Assembly (NCBI GenBank): GCA_024529925.1
Contig: JAFEUB010000780.1
Coordinates: 186,001 to 250,000 of the forward strand
DNA from: Ophthalmolycus amberensis
Lineage: Eukaryota > Chordata > Actinopteri > Perciformes > Zoarcidae
DNA: 64,000 bases
Direction: 5' to 3'
Made by a program: the position numbers and the translations under genes. The notes under the pieces were generated by a model, which made no database searches, was not told the DNA's origin, and saw only the letters and a list, made by a program, of their open reading frames with translations. This document shows positions 1-12,369 of this stretch, piece by piece. Every line of letters begins with the position of its first letter. Position 1 is the stretch's first letter.

Positions 1-1356
1 TTTTAATAACTTGCTCTTGTTGGTTTCCCCAATGTTACCGGACCCGAGCTTTAAGCTTGCAGAGGTACGTGTCCAAGCAAATAGGGAACAATTCAACAGG
101 ACACATCTTCATCATTGCTGTGTAACGGGATGTTAAACAGCTTGATCTTCACGCTGCATTTTCCTCCGATTTTCACAGCTTACATGCAAAGACTACCTCC
201 CTTTAACTCCTCGTCCCCCCCCCCCCCCACTTACACACACCCACTCAAACCCCCTGCCTCTCTGTCTTGCTTTGGATAATGGTAATTAGAACATCACCAT
301 GATTGGAATTTGGCAAAAGTTGAAGAGGAAATAGGTTTTCTAATCAAAAGCCGCCTCGTAGCTGGAATCCATGCTCACTTGGCTGAAAAATATTCGTCAA
401 CGATGGGGGCCTAAACGGATGCCAGATTGTATACTGAGGGTATGTCGGATTTCATACACATGCCCCAGTTGAGCCTGTTTTAGCCACTTATTTATTTAAG
501 TGTGTGCTTGGGTGTGATTTTTATGATGTTAGATGAGAAGATTGATAACACTGCCAAGTCTGTCACTTAACCTGAAGTCTGCAGTCAGCAGCTTGCTCAG
601 AATAAAGACTGGAAGCAAGAAATACAAATTAATTCCACCTACAGTACGAGCGCCGCTAAAGCTCACTGGTTAACATCTTTTATCTATTTTGTTTATCCCA
701 TACAAAAACCCATTTGTAAAAGCGGAAAGTTGCGCTTGTATGGGGGTTCATGTGCTCGGCCGTCTCTTGGCTCGGTGCAGTGGCTTCCTGCTGGTTGCGT
801 GGCAACCTCTCGCTGTTGCCTATGGTGTCACTTCCCACACATTTGCTAACTTGAGCTGACTCCTTTCCTCTTTCATTCCGCCGATGCTTGAAAGGCAATG
901 GCAATGTTAATGTCGTTAATGTGTGCTATACAGTTGAGAGTCTTGGTGTATCACGATGCTAATTCAGTAGATGTGTGGCATGGAGCCAAATATAGATACT
1001 AGCACGAGATGACATCTTCGCAGGAGTTGTAATCCGCAACATTTTGGTATTACCTAATAAAAAACAGATGGTTCAAAGCCCATTTGTAAATGAATGTGCC
1101 TATGGAGTTAAAACCTGACACTTGAACTTCACAAACTGTCCGTTTCTCAACTCACTTGTGGTGTTATAATGATTTTCCTTTTGCAGAGGGAAACAGCATG
1201 AATGACTTTTCTTTGCTTCTTATCTGACCATGAACCTTGATGAAATGGCAAATGTCAGGCAATTCAATTTAGATGGGGCTTCGAATGCTAACCTCCCTTT
1301 CTGTTTCCCCCCCCTCTCTTCTACCCTTCCCCATCTGTCTTTCTCTTCCAACACAG
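1..1356 (+). other. 5' intronic sequence before the microexon
   Basis: No exon or RNA gene is supported here. The stretch holds a 14-nt C run (215-228) followed by short CA repeats, and a long pyrimidine tract (about 1295-1350) that serves the acceptor at 1355-1356. The first coding exon of the gene, with the signal peptide, is not found and must lie left of the window. Confidence 0.6.
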
Positions 1357-1374
1357 GAGCTGCCCAGGACCCAG
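1357..1374 (+). CDS. cadm1: Candidate in-frame 18-nt microexon of cadm1, between the signal-peptide exon and the V-domain exon
   Basis: Seen: an 18-nt segment lies between a consensus acceptor (…ttccaacacag) and a consensus donor (CAG|gtaagc). Upstream is a long pyrimidine tract. A near-consensus branch point, TGCTAAC, sits at 1286-1292, and no AG dinucleotide occurs between it and the acceptor at 1355-1356. The length is a multiple of three. The next clear exon (23480) needs one nucleotide from the preceding exon. If this segment is used in phase 1 it would add six residues, reading G-A-A-Q-D-P before the D-G-F-Q start of the V-domain exon. Known: the first intron of CADM1 is phase 1 right after the signal peptide, so such an insertion would lie at the mature N-terminus. 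Inferred: an optional cassette exon. A chance splice-site pair cannot be excluded without transcripts. Confidence 0.5.
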
Positions 1375-4300
1375 GTAAGCCGAAGTCACTTCTTCTGTCC
1401 TTTCCCTCACCACATCCTCTCACCATGTTCTGTCTATTTTTGAAACATTCTTCCTCTCCGCATCTAGCGCTGGCGTATTGCGTACGACCAATCCCCAACC
1501 TTCCACTTTCCGTTTCTCTCGTTCTCTCACACATTCAGATTTCCATCAGCCTCTCTCGCATTTTTTCCACAAATATTTTTTTCCAAATATCATGTTGCTG
1601 CCATTAAAAGACACTCCTTGTCAGTAATACAAGCTGTTGACTTTTTTTTAGACCAATGTATCTGCTTTTGTGTTGCTTTGCATTGCTGTGTCATGTCGAT
1701 TAGCTATTCATTGCTCATCTCGCAGGTTTCATTCCTGAGATGGATGTTGCCTTTTGAATCAAGATTTAAACGTTTTTGATAAACCTTACTCATTTTTAAC
1801 ACAAGTCCTTTTTGGTAGCGTTAGCTAAGTTTTGGCTGTCGACAGCCAATGATCAAGTTTCTGTTGACATTCTGCTCTGTTTGTTTGGACTCGCAGCAAT
1901 CTGTTCATTGTGTCTGCTCACAGTGTCAATGCACTTATACATGTTGACATTGTCCTGTCCTGAGAGAAATATCTTTGAACCACACATTCTAAGAGATGTT
2001 GTAGAATTGCAATATAAGAGTATGTACCTCTTTTGTCTGTTGCCATCAGTAGCTTTATTAAGAAAAAACACGTCCAAACGTCGCTCTCAGCTCCTCTGTC
2101 CACATGAATCACTGCTTAAACTGCATAGACGCAAAGCAGCAAATGTTCATTGATTTAAAAATGACCAGTTTAAAATTGAATCTGTAATTCTAAATTCTAA
2201 ATGCTGTTTTTATACACTAATTAATTCCAGTGCCTTTTACTTGTCTGTTATTTCTGATGTTAAGCTACGATCAGTTAAACTCAAAACGTCCTGCATATGT
2301 TTGGTATTGTTATGTATTGGTTTGATGATCAGAACAAATATTGGAAGCAATTGAAATTGACCAGTGAGTAACACCCTGGTCTGCAAAACAATATCCTCCC
2401 ATACGTCCCAATACTTTTTCAGAGAAAGATATTTTCACCCGATTATATTTGTTTTAGACGTATCTAGACAATATAGGTCTAGACAATTTTGTAGGAGACA
2501 GCGTTGTGAGTAACAACACATTAAAAGGAGCAACTTGGGAAACAGGAAGACATCTAAGATCTAATATGATCAAATATAAAACTGTGAAAATGAGCAATGA
2601 AGCCCTGTCTCTAACACAAGCCTGTTCCACATAAAGGCCTGCTCCTTTCTGCAGTTGAGGTAAATATAAGCCATTGCTGTGTTTTGAGAATTTACGGTAG
2701 ATTACGTTTTGAATGATAAAAATTAACAGTTAATCATAAAAACAAACATTATTTCCTGAGTCATAATTTGCTCCCCTAGCTGCCCTCACAAGAAGATAAT
2801 TGTATGCTGTAAATCAAGTCATGCCGCCTTCACTTCCCTTCTCCCCTGTCTCCCGTCTACCTAGCCTTTTAATCCAATTAGCAGGGCCAGGGACAGTTAT
2901 TTATATGTACATGAATTAGAATTGAACAGTAGGACATCCTCCCCTGAGGCGGATTGGACGGAGCCCAGTCCTTCTCACAGGCCGGCCTTCGGTCACAAAC
3001 CTATGCTGCTGCCGACAGCCAGTGGTGGTCTCTGCAGCCAACAAAGCAGCAACAGAAACTCACACCAACATGCGCTGCCAATGACAATCATCATCTCGTT
3101 TGACTTCAATGTGAAAACCGAATCAGTGCACGCGTTTCATCCTCTGCAGTGAAATACTTGGAAACATATTGTTTCATCTTTCCAATGTTATCTTTTCTAA
3201 GTCAAGACGAAGAAAATATTTAACTCCTTCAAATTGATACACTCTAATAAGTCTTCTCGGTGTTCAGGTTTGTCTTAGATGTGTCTTTCTATTGCATTCC
3301 ATTGCGTTGGACTGAAACTGTAGCTGTGCCAAATGAGTATGTAAGCTGCCAAATGTGTCTCTCTTACGCTTTTGAACTATTTTCCAATGATTGCAGTGCT
3401 TCAAAGTGTTGTGAATGTCACACTATTGGCAGCATTTCCATTTCAAAAGGTTTTAAACACAATATGTTCGCAATTGACATTTCAAATCATGGATTTATTA
3501 TTGATGCCCCTTTTAGTTCAGTCATGCAGATGTTGATGTTTACAGTTGTTTGTCTGCGGGGTTACTTAGTAAAATTCTACAGGTAAAATGTATAATGGGG
3601 GATTTAAAGAACTTAATAAAAGTCCCAGACGGCTTCTTATCAAACAAGTATTATTAGCTTTTGAATAATCTTCATTTATTTTCACTTTAGAATAAAAGTC
3701 CTAATTGTGTGTTCTCTAAGTGTACAATAAATAAAACTGAAATAGAAAGTAATAAACAACACGATAGAGATCAATTGAGACAAAACCCAAAGATTTAAAC
3801 GCAACATTTCCAAGGTACTTTATGAATGTGAAGCCAAAGTCAGACTTGCATCTCACATGTGATGAGAGTAAAATTATTGTTTTTGACAATTATTATTCTC
3901 ATAACTCTCATGCTTATCAACCCATTCAGTGAGCCCTTGTGACCTGTGTGTAAGCATCTACATCCACTTTGTATCCCCACTTATTTATTCAGATTCACCC
4001 TTTATATCGTCACTGTATTGTCACTTTTTTCACAAGTGTGATTTAATGTCATTTTACATAAACTGTGAATACCACAGGCTCCACAAACGAGTCCTGTAGG
4101 TTCCTTCAGCTGTTCATTTTGTGTAAAAGTTTACCTCAAAATCGAAAATGCATACTTCCCTCCGACCTGTTCATCTATTTATGAGATTGTTTGGTGTGGG
4201 TTGCCTTGTGTTGGAGATACTGACTGTACAGATGTCTGCCTTCTCTCGAATATTATAGAACCAGATGGCACTCGGCAAACTTCGGTTCTGAAAAGTGAAG

Positions 4301-4477
4301 CAAATGCTTTCATCTTAGAACTTTAAAACATTTCACTGTGTGTTTACACTTCATGAAAGTCAATTGTTGCATTTTAGATGCATAACATTGTCATATTAAG
4401 CATTTGGTTGTGTTTAGAATCACCATCTCTTGTTAATTCTAGTTGCAGAAAAACAGGATGTTGATGGATGATTATGA

Positions 4478-4500
4478 TTATTATTATTATTATTATTATA
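4478..4500. repeat. (TTA) microsatellite
   Basis: Tandem TTA/ATT units. Confidence 0.9.
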
Positions 4501-4597
4501 GTGGTGGCAGTTATAGTAGCAGTAGGATCACCTGAGCATTAAATATATCTATTAGCCAGATTTAGAAACAGGTTATGTCCTTTGCACTAACCCTACC

Positions 4598-5040
4598 TGC
4601 CGGATGGATTTGTTACACAACCATCTGAAAAGCAGTGATTGGAAACTATTTGGAAAAGGGCAGGAGCTTTCAAAAAATACATGGCAGGTGATCGGATGAA
4701 CCATCTGTCAATCGAACTCTTTTCGAAGCGGAAAAGATCTTTTGCATCCAGAAAAGCCTTCAGTGTCGTCTTTCGCTCTTCTTTCATTGAGGAAATCCTC
4801 TCCAGTTCTGGTATAACTGATGCTATTGCAGCATCTACATCTTATAGAAGCCGCCATTGTTGTTCTGAACACCCATGCGCCACATTTTGTTGTTTCGCAC
4901 ACACCTAGACCACGCCCGTAGGTGGCATTAGCGCCTCACAGGATGCTGATTGGTCACATAGGTATTACTTGAAGGCTGACACGATGGATTTTGGTGCGAT
5001 GTGTGCTCTCGTGATCTCGTGACATCGTGAGAATCCAGCT
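4598..5040 (+). repeat. Dispersed repeat family A, plus-oriented copy
   Basis: Several blocks match the reverse complement of 21361-21712 in the same order. Examples are TTTGTTACACA, GATGAACCATCTGT, CGCTCTTCTTTCA, CTATTGCAGCATCTAC, GATGGATTTT and GAGAATC. No transposase or clear termini are seen. A non-autonomous DNA transposon is most likely; the superfamily is undetermined. Confidence 0.75.
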
Positions 5041-5316
5041 CATGTGCAAGGTTACAACTTCACTTGAGTAAACCAGTTCCAAAAATACTTGGAAGGGAAA
5101 AAAAATGGAGAGCTACCTAAATATATCTAGCAGTCAAAGGTCACAGTGCTTCCTTAGTTGACCTGCCATAACAGACAAGACTTCTCTCCTTCTACGTGGG
5201 TGACTTGTGTGCTTGCTGTGTATGCCAATCAATAGAATGTGAGAGGATGGAGGTTGGCTGAGGGACGCAGCAGTTAAACACAAGGAGTCTTATCCATGTG
5301 TGCACAGAGAGAGGCG

Positions 5317-5349
5317 CACGCACACACACACACACAAACACACACACAA
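5317..5349. repeat. (CA) microsatellite, interrupted
   Basis: CA dinucleotides with a few interruptions. Confidence 0.9.
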
Positions 5350-6973
5350 GCAAACGCACACAGAGTACAGCTCAGATTAATGACTAAATCAATCACACGG
5401 ATACAGTGTTTGCTTGTCATCCTGTATGCTTTTCTTTTATAACACAGGTTCAATTTCCCAGGCTACTGAAGCTCTATCAGCCTTTCCTCCGAATATGTAT
5501 TCAGCAAGGTCATCTCTCACTGCACCAAGAAAAGTTGCCAACTGCAGGATGTGTCTTTGCTATTGCAATGTCAATAGTCCCCAGTCCAATGCATTGCAAT
5601 CTACATTTGTCAATACATGTGCCACTTAGAGCCACGCCGTGAGCTGAGGATGCAGCTCGTTTATTAGCGAGACCTTGTTTTGACTCGGAGATTCATGCAG
5701 GTAATGACAGATTTTTTTTTAAAAATCTTATTGAAGCTCTCCAGTAATGAAATAGATAAATAAATAACAATAAAATGCTACGTGATTTTCACTGCTAAAA
5801 CTGGTCGGGGTCAATATTTTACTGTTTGCCAGTTTCTAATTTAGCAATGCAAAAAAAGTGTCAATCAAAAGCGCCAATAGATTCTACAATCAAAAAAATC
5901 TGGAAGATGAGGAGGCTGCATGCTATAAAATAATACGAGTGTAATTACACTTTACAGGGAGCGGAGGGGTTGGACTCCCTGCTCTTGTCAGTAATGAGGG
6001 TGTACGCTCTGTCTGCTGAACCATAAAGAACAAGTTGGAGGACATTATGAGAGTGCAAAAGGGCAAGTGTTTAAATGTAGATTTGTATTTATTCATTTAT
6101 ATAAATAAGGCTTTCCTCAGTGTCAACAAATTCCATAAAAAGACCAAACCCAACATCTCAATGCTTTCCAAGTGATGCAGACAAGGTAAAATGATTGGAT
6201 GTTTACATTTCCGTGAGTAGCTGCGACTTCAGTGTGTTACGCAATTATGTGATGGCGTGTTTTGCTCGGGACCCAATGAAGTGCAGTGTTGACAGTGAAG
6301 TTGTTTGTATAAGCGGTGCTGATGAAAGCTGCAAGCAGCAACACCACAGGCCAAGCATTGGGCCCCGGGCACTGCACTGATGCTTCTAAAGAGAGGAAGT
6401 AAATACGAGAAAGTGTACCGATTTCTCCTCAAGTCCGTCTGAGGCGACGCTTGTGTCAAGTGAAAACGGAAGATGATTAATTATGCTTGGAATTAAATCA
6501 GGTTTATAGGGGTTGTTAATCATAGTTTTGGATAATTTAACATCAAGCTTGATACATACAGTATGGGGTAGTATTAAATATTCATTCTTTGATTAGCAAA
6601 CGTAATAATATGTAATTTCTCAATAGAGGGTCGCACGCAGTCATTTTTCTAATGATGAAATTATTTGTCCTAATTAAATCGTCAGGAAATAATAAACGAC
6701 TGTGTGCAGCCTTCACTTCGCCGGTATCCAGCAGCCAATCGGAGTGCAGCAGTCTTTCATATGAAGTCATCTCTGTCTGACAAGAGAGTCCTAAGAACTT
6801 TGTTATCTGAAGTAAGTCGATAGAAATGTCAGGGACGCTATTAGAATGTTCCTACCTGTTTCCAAAAGAAGTCAAAGTTCACCAGCAATAGAAACAGGCT
6901 GAAATATGTTCACTACTGTAATTAAACGCTGGTAATATTACTGACATTTGCACAGTATTCTACCACTGACTTA

Positions 6974-7036
6974 TGCAGAATTGCGGCAGTGTATCGTTGA
7001 TTGCGTGCAGCGCAATGTCTCAGGGAGACATCGATT
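6974..7036 (+). repeat. 63-bp direct repeat, copy 1
   Basis: This is nearly identical (two mismatches visible) to 7157-7219. Both begin TGCAGAATTGCGGCAGTG and end GAGACATCGATT. The copies are 183 bp apart, start to start. Confidence 0.9.
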
Positions 7037-7156
7037 CAAATTTAGAAAGTGCACAAAATATCGCCATTTCCTCCGGGACCGAGTTCGTGCAAGGCGTACA
7101 CTATAAAACGCAGATCGGCAGAGATCTTTTCCAGACGTGGTTTGTGTGCGAGTAAT

Positions 7157-7219
7157 TGCAGAATTGCGGCAGTGTATGGTTGATTGCGTGCAGCGTAATG
7201 TCTCAGGGAGACATCGATT
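7157..7219 (+). repeat. 63-bp direct repeat, copy 2
   Basis: Partner of 6974-7036. It lies directly before the LINE/SINE-like tail starting at 7220, so the duplicated unit may belong to that element. Confidence 0.9.
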
Positions 7220-7354
7220 ATTGTTTCAATGTATGTTTTAAATCTCCTTTACTTTTGCCTTTATGCTTTTAATGGTTTCATGTGAAGCACTTTGAATTAC
7301 CTTGTTGTTGAAATGTGCTATACAAATAAACTTGCCTTGCCTTGCCTTGCCTTA
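7220..7354 (+). mobile_element. LINE/SINE-type 3' tail ending in a TTGCC microsatellite
   Basis: The segment contains GTGAAGCACTTTGAATTACC and GTGCTATACAAATAAACTTG followed by tandem CTTGC units (7333-7353). This is the same tail architecture as the L2-like copy at 49797-50116, but of a different subfamily. Only the tail is recognisable. Confidence 0.65.
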
Positions 7355-8033
7355 TGTAGTGTTTTTCGGCACCTAACTCCAAAAACCTGTGACCTGTCAC
7401 CTGCGATGTAACTAAGAAATTCAAAAGTGTTCATTTATATATATATGTGAGATCTTTTAGCTCACTGTTACACAGTAACATCCCATAGTAAGGTGTTCGT
7501 GCACTAATGACCATGTTGGTAGATTTTGTTGGCACTGTTCCAGACCTCTGGCTTCATTGTTTATTCCTAAGTGGACCTTTAATAAATAATAGCCCATAGC
7601 CTATTCTGTTGCAGATGTTCATCCACATGTTGGATTGTGAATACCACAGTTCCTTTGATTTGCGTATCAAAAGTCTTACGATAGCCGATGAAGTTCGAAA
7701 ACCTCTGTAACTGCAGTTACAGCTGGCGGTGTACTTATTTTAGTCAACAGGCGTAACAGCGTCGAGATAAGTGTTTCAAGAGGGCATATTTTCAAGGAGC
7801 AGCACGCCCACTGACATTCTTCCCTCCAACATTGTCTCCTGAGACTGCCAAATGTCATTTTTTTAAAGTTCATATTTTGCCAATTTGTACTAGAAGTGTA
7901 TTATAGAGTTTACATTTATCCTGGTTAAAAATTTTATATTTATTGATGTATGGTCAGAGCCATGAAGCATGCACGGCATAAGGGGGCTAGATGAGCTGAA
8001 GGTTTGCTAGTTAAGTACATTTTTATACATACA

Positions 8034-8034
<1 letters not shown>

Positions 8035-8070
<36 letters not shown>
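8035..8070. repeat. (TA)18 microsatellite
   Basis: An uninterrupted TA dinucleotide tract. Confidence 0.97.
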
Positions 8071-8071
<1 letters not shown>

Positions 8072-8121
8072 CCTAATATCACAAATCACAAATCTGCCTC
8101 AATGGGCTTTACAATCTGAGA
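8071..8121 (+). repeat. Dispersed fish repeat, left fragment
   Basis: Reads CCTAATATCACAAATCACAA and GGGCTTTACAATCTG. The related fragment at 54185-54290 continues directly from GCTTTACAACCTG into TACAGCATACAACATC. Here that continuation appears only at 8781. Confidence 0.6.
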
Positions 8122-8780
8122 GCAGACTTGTCAAACTTTTTGCTCTCACTTAAATTTCTCAGTCTTAGTCCATCACAGTCGCTCATTATCCATATTAAAT
8201 GAAATTATAAATGATTGTGAACCAATGTTTAATCCCTCAATTATACTTCTTATTTTAGTTATGAATTGTTAAGTACAGAGTGTTAATTTGTGACAAGTAA
8301 CCCAAGCAGCGGGTAAGTTGTCACGCTGTGCATGCTAAATTGTTACATTGAGAAAACATTCTGACACAAATGAACTGCGAAGTCTGGAGCACAAGCCTCA
8401 TGTGCCCATTTCTTGCATCTGATATACTTTCAACCAAATGATCACAATGTGATGATTTGCCCTGAAAGCACTGAGACAACTTGCTCCTGAGTGACGTTGT
8501 GTGCTATTGCTAGCTATACCACAAGATAGCTTTACTACAGCACTTTGGTTTGGATATCAAAATGTCTTCTTCTCTATTCTGTGCAAAATGAATATAATTA
8601 AACTTGAATACTTATCAAAATTTTATCACATAAATAATGCCGTTTTTTAAAAAGAAAATGAAAATTGCTCTCACGTCAGATTACAGTGATTTACACTGCA
8701 TGTCAAGAGCAAAATGAACACACTTCAGAATGGTGAATGAGCACATGCAACTAATTTACTGTAGATTGCTCCCTCAGGTG

Positions 8781-8985
8781 TACAGCATACAACACCCTCT
8801 GTCCTCTGAGACACGTTTGAGATGTGGAAAAAACAACTCCCAATAGCCCTGTAATGGGCATAAATGGAAAGAGCCTCACGAAGAGCAACAGAAGAGGGAT
8901 TCCCCACATATGATGGATAGATGTAATAGATGTTGTGTGTACACAATGACCAACAAAATAAAATTACAGATGTAGAATTTGGAAT
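8781..8985 (+). repeat. Dispersed fish repeat, right fragment
   Basis: Starts TACAGCATACAACACCCTCT, the continuation expected after 8121, and runs on through an AGAGGGATTCCCCACA-type block. It is separated from the left fragment by about 660 bp. Confidence 0.55.
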
Positions 8986-10599
8986 GGATCCGGAAGGATG
9001 TGGGCAGCTTCCAGGTGTCAAGCCATGTGACTTCCTCTCCTCTCCACCCCCTCATGCAGAATTGCACCGAATCATGTTTCTATTATGTCGCATACAGCGA
9101 ATTAGTATCTGAGTGCTCGGAGAAAAAAAGACCACATCATTTGCTGTAGCTTCTACACCAAAAAGACAAAAAAAAAGACCTCACTGTGCGTGACCAGGGA
9201 AAAGCTTTGCATTTGTAGCAGCAGCAGGAAAATGTGCAGTTAGCTCAAGCAGTATCCAAAATACAGCTGTAGGAGAGCGGACCAGTAAAGAGAGAGGCTG
9301 CACTGTGCTGTGTTACATGAAATGTACTGTAAGAAAAAAGTACGTGGGCGTTACACAGGAGCTACAGAAGAGTGCATGCTGGGAATGAAGAAAAAATGTC
9401 TGCGGATTTTTGATTAAGGCCAACCTCAAACTCCCTCCTCTTGTATACCACGGCTATTTTATGGCTGTGTCCCAAATTGTGGGCAGCCTCTGAAGCGTAA
9501 TCCACACTGGCACGGAGTCTACTTTTTGTCCATTGCATTTTTAATATTCGTCAGTTTGGTAAAGTCAGTTTGTCAGCCTGCTCTAAGGTTCGGATCAGTG
9601 CTTCATTAGTGTCGAAACGGCTCTGACATCTCCAGTCTGGTGTGAATGCGAGGTGCGGTCTATAAAAGTGTGCCTCCTCCCCAAAGGAGATGGTCGAACC
9701 TCACAGATGTTACACAGTGCACTCCTCATATCGACTCATGGAGTCAAAAATGTCCAATTATATCACCAAGTGGATGCCTGCAAACTGTCAACAGCAAATA
9801 GTAAACTCAGTGTCCATGTACAGTACGGAGTTAATGGTAAAAGCATCCACATAACTTCCATTTATCTCCAATAAACCGATTGATTAGTGACATATCTGCA
9901 GCTACCAAGCGAAAAAGATGTTAAACATATGTGTATGTATATAAATAAATGAGTAATTACAAATATTCAACTAACTGAAAGGACAGTGCAAATATCACAC
10001 TTTTTTCTTTTTTTCACCCATTTGAAATTAGTCATATCTTTGCGTCACTAGATGGATGTCAGGTGCTGTTTGTTTGACAGACATATTGCATTGCTGGGCT
10101 AACTCTGAGACAGAACACCTTCGTCATCAGTTGTTTGTCACCTGTCGTTGCCCCAGAGGAGTAAACCTGCTTCGCCCTGCATGAGTCAGGAGATGATGGT
10201 GAGATATCCCCCTCACTGCCTTTATCACGCTGTTCTGCAGCTGCCTGACTCAACATAATATCCACACGACTCGCAACACTTTTAAAAGGGTTGAGTCGGG
10301 ATGCACAGACAAGAGTTTTTCCACCTGCACTCCTTGTTTTTCTTCAGTTGGAGCATTGTGTGCACTTATCAAAGAGGTGAATGCCGCACGTGCTACTGTG
10401 AAGAACATCTTCGATACATGATTTCAGTTCGGGAAGTTGGAGCCGGACTTGCTCACCTGTGAAATGAGCCCCGTTCTTAAGGAAAGAATGAAAGTGTCCG
10501 GATCCATTACAGATTTTATAATCTGCCAGAAACATAACAGTTGAGCTAAATGATCTTTCTGAAATTCATATACCATTTGATGTGCCATAAAAACTATTG

Positions 10600-10990
10600 A
10601 TGAATGAGTCATAACCCTTTAAGAAGTCGTACATAGAACATCTATAAACATTACATACTGTAGACAGATGAACAGATATATGTAACACTTTGTCAATTGT
10701 TAACATTTGGTTTGTAAACTGTCTATAAACATTACCTGGATAGCTTTCATAAAGTTGGATCTGATGTTTATAGTACCTCATTAAATGGTTAATAAAGAAA
10801 GTAAAGCATATATAGAGATTATTAAGATAGATCTTTGATACTTTGTCAATTATTAATGATTGGTTTCTAGTCCATCTGTCTCTATAATGTTTATAGATGT
10901 TTTACCAACAATTCCTTAAAGGTTTACGAATCATATCAAACACTTTAATATGGTTCAAAATATGTCATAATGTATGGAACAATGCACTGT
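10600..10990. repeat. AT-rich dispersed repeat with internal repetition
   Basis: Repeated short units occur in both orientations: CTATAAACATTAC twice, ACTTTGTCAATT twice, and ATGTTTATAGATG with its near-inverse. This suggests a MITE-like AT-rich element, but no terminal repeats or target duplication could be fixed. Confidence 0.45.
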
Positions 10991-11361
10991 TATACTGTGA
11001 TCAGAATGTGATTATCATCTCTTATCAGCTGATAAAATATATCATGTATTACTAATTATTTTCATATTAAACGAATGATAAAATAACAACCAATTATAGC
11101 ATTATCAATGAGGAGTAAACATTATTGATTATGATTTCATTTTTTGTTAGCAGGGAAATAACTATTAATTAAAGTGTAATTAACTATCCATTACCTATTT
11201 ATTGACGATGGTTATTATGAAGCGCTTTCCTCTGAACTTGTTTAATATTTGTGAGTTGCAGACAGGTTGATGCTCAAAGGAGACGCTAATGAATCTTGAT
11301 ATGGTAGAGGACAGAAGGATGCTGCTGCAGTGCCCTCTACCTCCCTCCCCTGTTCTCTAAT

Positions 11362-11381
11362 TCTCTCTCTCTCTCTCTCTC
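11362..11381. repeat. (CT) microsatellite
   Basis: An uninterrupted CT tract in a pyrimidine-rich block. Confidence 0.93.
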
Positions 11382-11612
11382 CTTCACCGCCCCATTCGAC
11401 CCGGGTAAAAGCTCTAAGCTCACTTTTGTTTATCTGGCAAGTGATGTAGAAGCACCACCCCCCACCCCCCCACCCCCCTCTTCTCAAAGCTCTCCCGCTC
11501 TGTCTTTCTTCCCTGAAAGATATTTCCAAATGAGTGAGCCCAGACCACAGCTGCCTCTCTGACGCATTAATCACTTGGCTGCCGCCCCCTCCACTCTTAC
11601 GTACACACTGCG

Positions 11613-11614
<2 letters not shown>

Positions 11615-11650
<36 letters not shown>
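11615..11650. repeat. (CA) microsatellite
   Basis: An uninterrupted CA tract of about 18 units. Confidence 0.97.
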
Positions 11651-11652
<2 letters not shown>

Positions 11653-12264
11653 AACTCATGGATAACCTGGTTTGACTCGCACACGAAAAGGCATGCACCG
11701 CCACTGTGTAGTCTAAGCACATGTCAAAGCACACAATTTGAGCATAGAGAGAGAAAGAACTCCGCAGGATGATACACGCTCACACGAAGCATCCGCCCAC
11801 CACTCAAGTGATCTTGACTCTTTATACGACACCAACTCCCCCCCCCCCCTCCATCCAGCCATGGCTCCCACATGACCCTCCATTTTCCTCATCATTAGCG
11901 ACACCAGCCAGCAGCCGCATTCCGTCCGTCCCTCCCTCCTACCCTTCCTGCCTCCCTCGCCGCTCCTCTGTTTACTTCTCGATCTCTTTATTTGAATCCG
12001 GGCACAATACCTCCCCTCTGTCTCCTCTGAGCAAAGAGGCGGGAGGACAGTGAGGTGGAGAGGGGAGGAGAAGGGAGGAAAGCCTGCTTCAGATGTTCAT
12101 TTGTGGGAGATCATATGTAAAGTGATGCACCTGGTTTATGTAACTGCCCTGTTGAGTGGCGATGAGTGGAGGATGTTATACATCCTGACGGCGAAACATA
12201 GCTTGATAAGGCCAGGTCATCGTATCAGGACTAATGACATTAACTTTCAGAAACACTACAATAC

Positions 12265-12296
12265 TATATATATATATATATATACATATATATATT
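12265..12296. repeat. (TA) microsatellite
   Basis: A TA tract with one CA interruption. Confidence 0.93.
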
Positions 12297-12325
12297 GGTG
12301 CATTATTGCAGCTGTAAGTGTTTCT

Positions 12326-12356
12326 GGAGAGAGGGAGAGAGAGGGAGAGAGAGAGA
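12326..12356. repeat. GA-rich microsatellite
   Basis: GAGAGAGG-type purine tract. Confidence 0.9.
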
Positions 12357-12369
12357 CTTCCCTAACATC

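Noticed and set aside
1230..1607. 125-codon plus-strand frame around the microexon
   Set aside because: Its length comes from a stop-poor pyrimidine-rich tract; only the 18-nt segment has splice support.
6974..7219. Two-copy direct repeat as a CRISPR-like array
   Set aside because: Only two 63-bp copies, in a vertebrate intron next to a retroelement tail.
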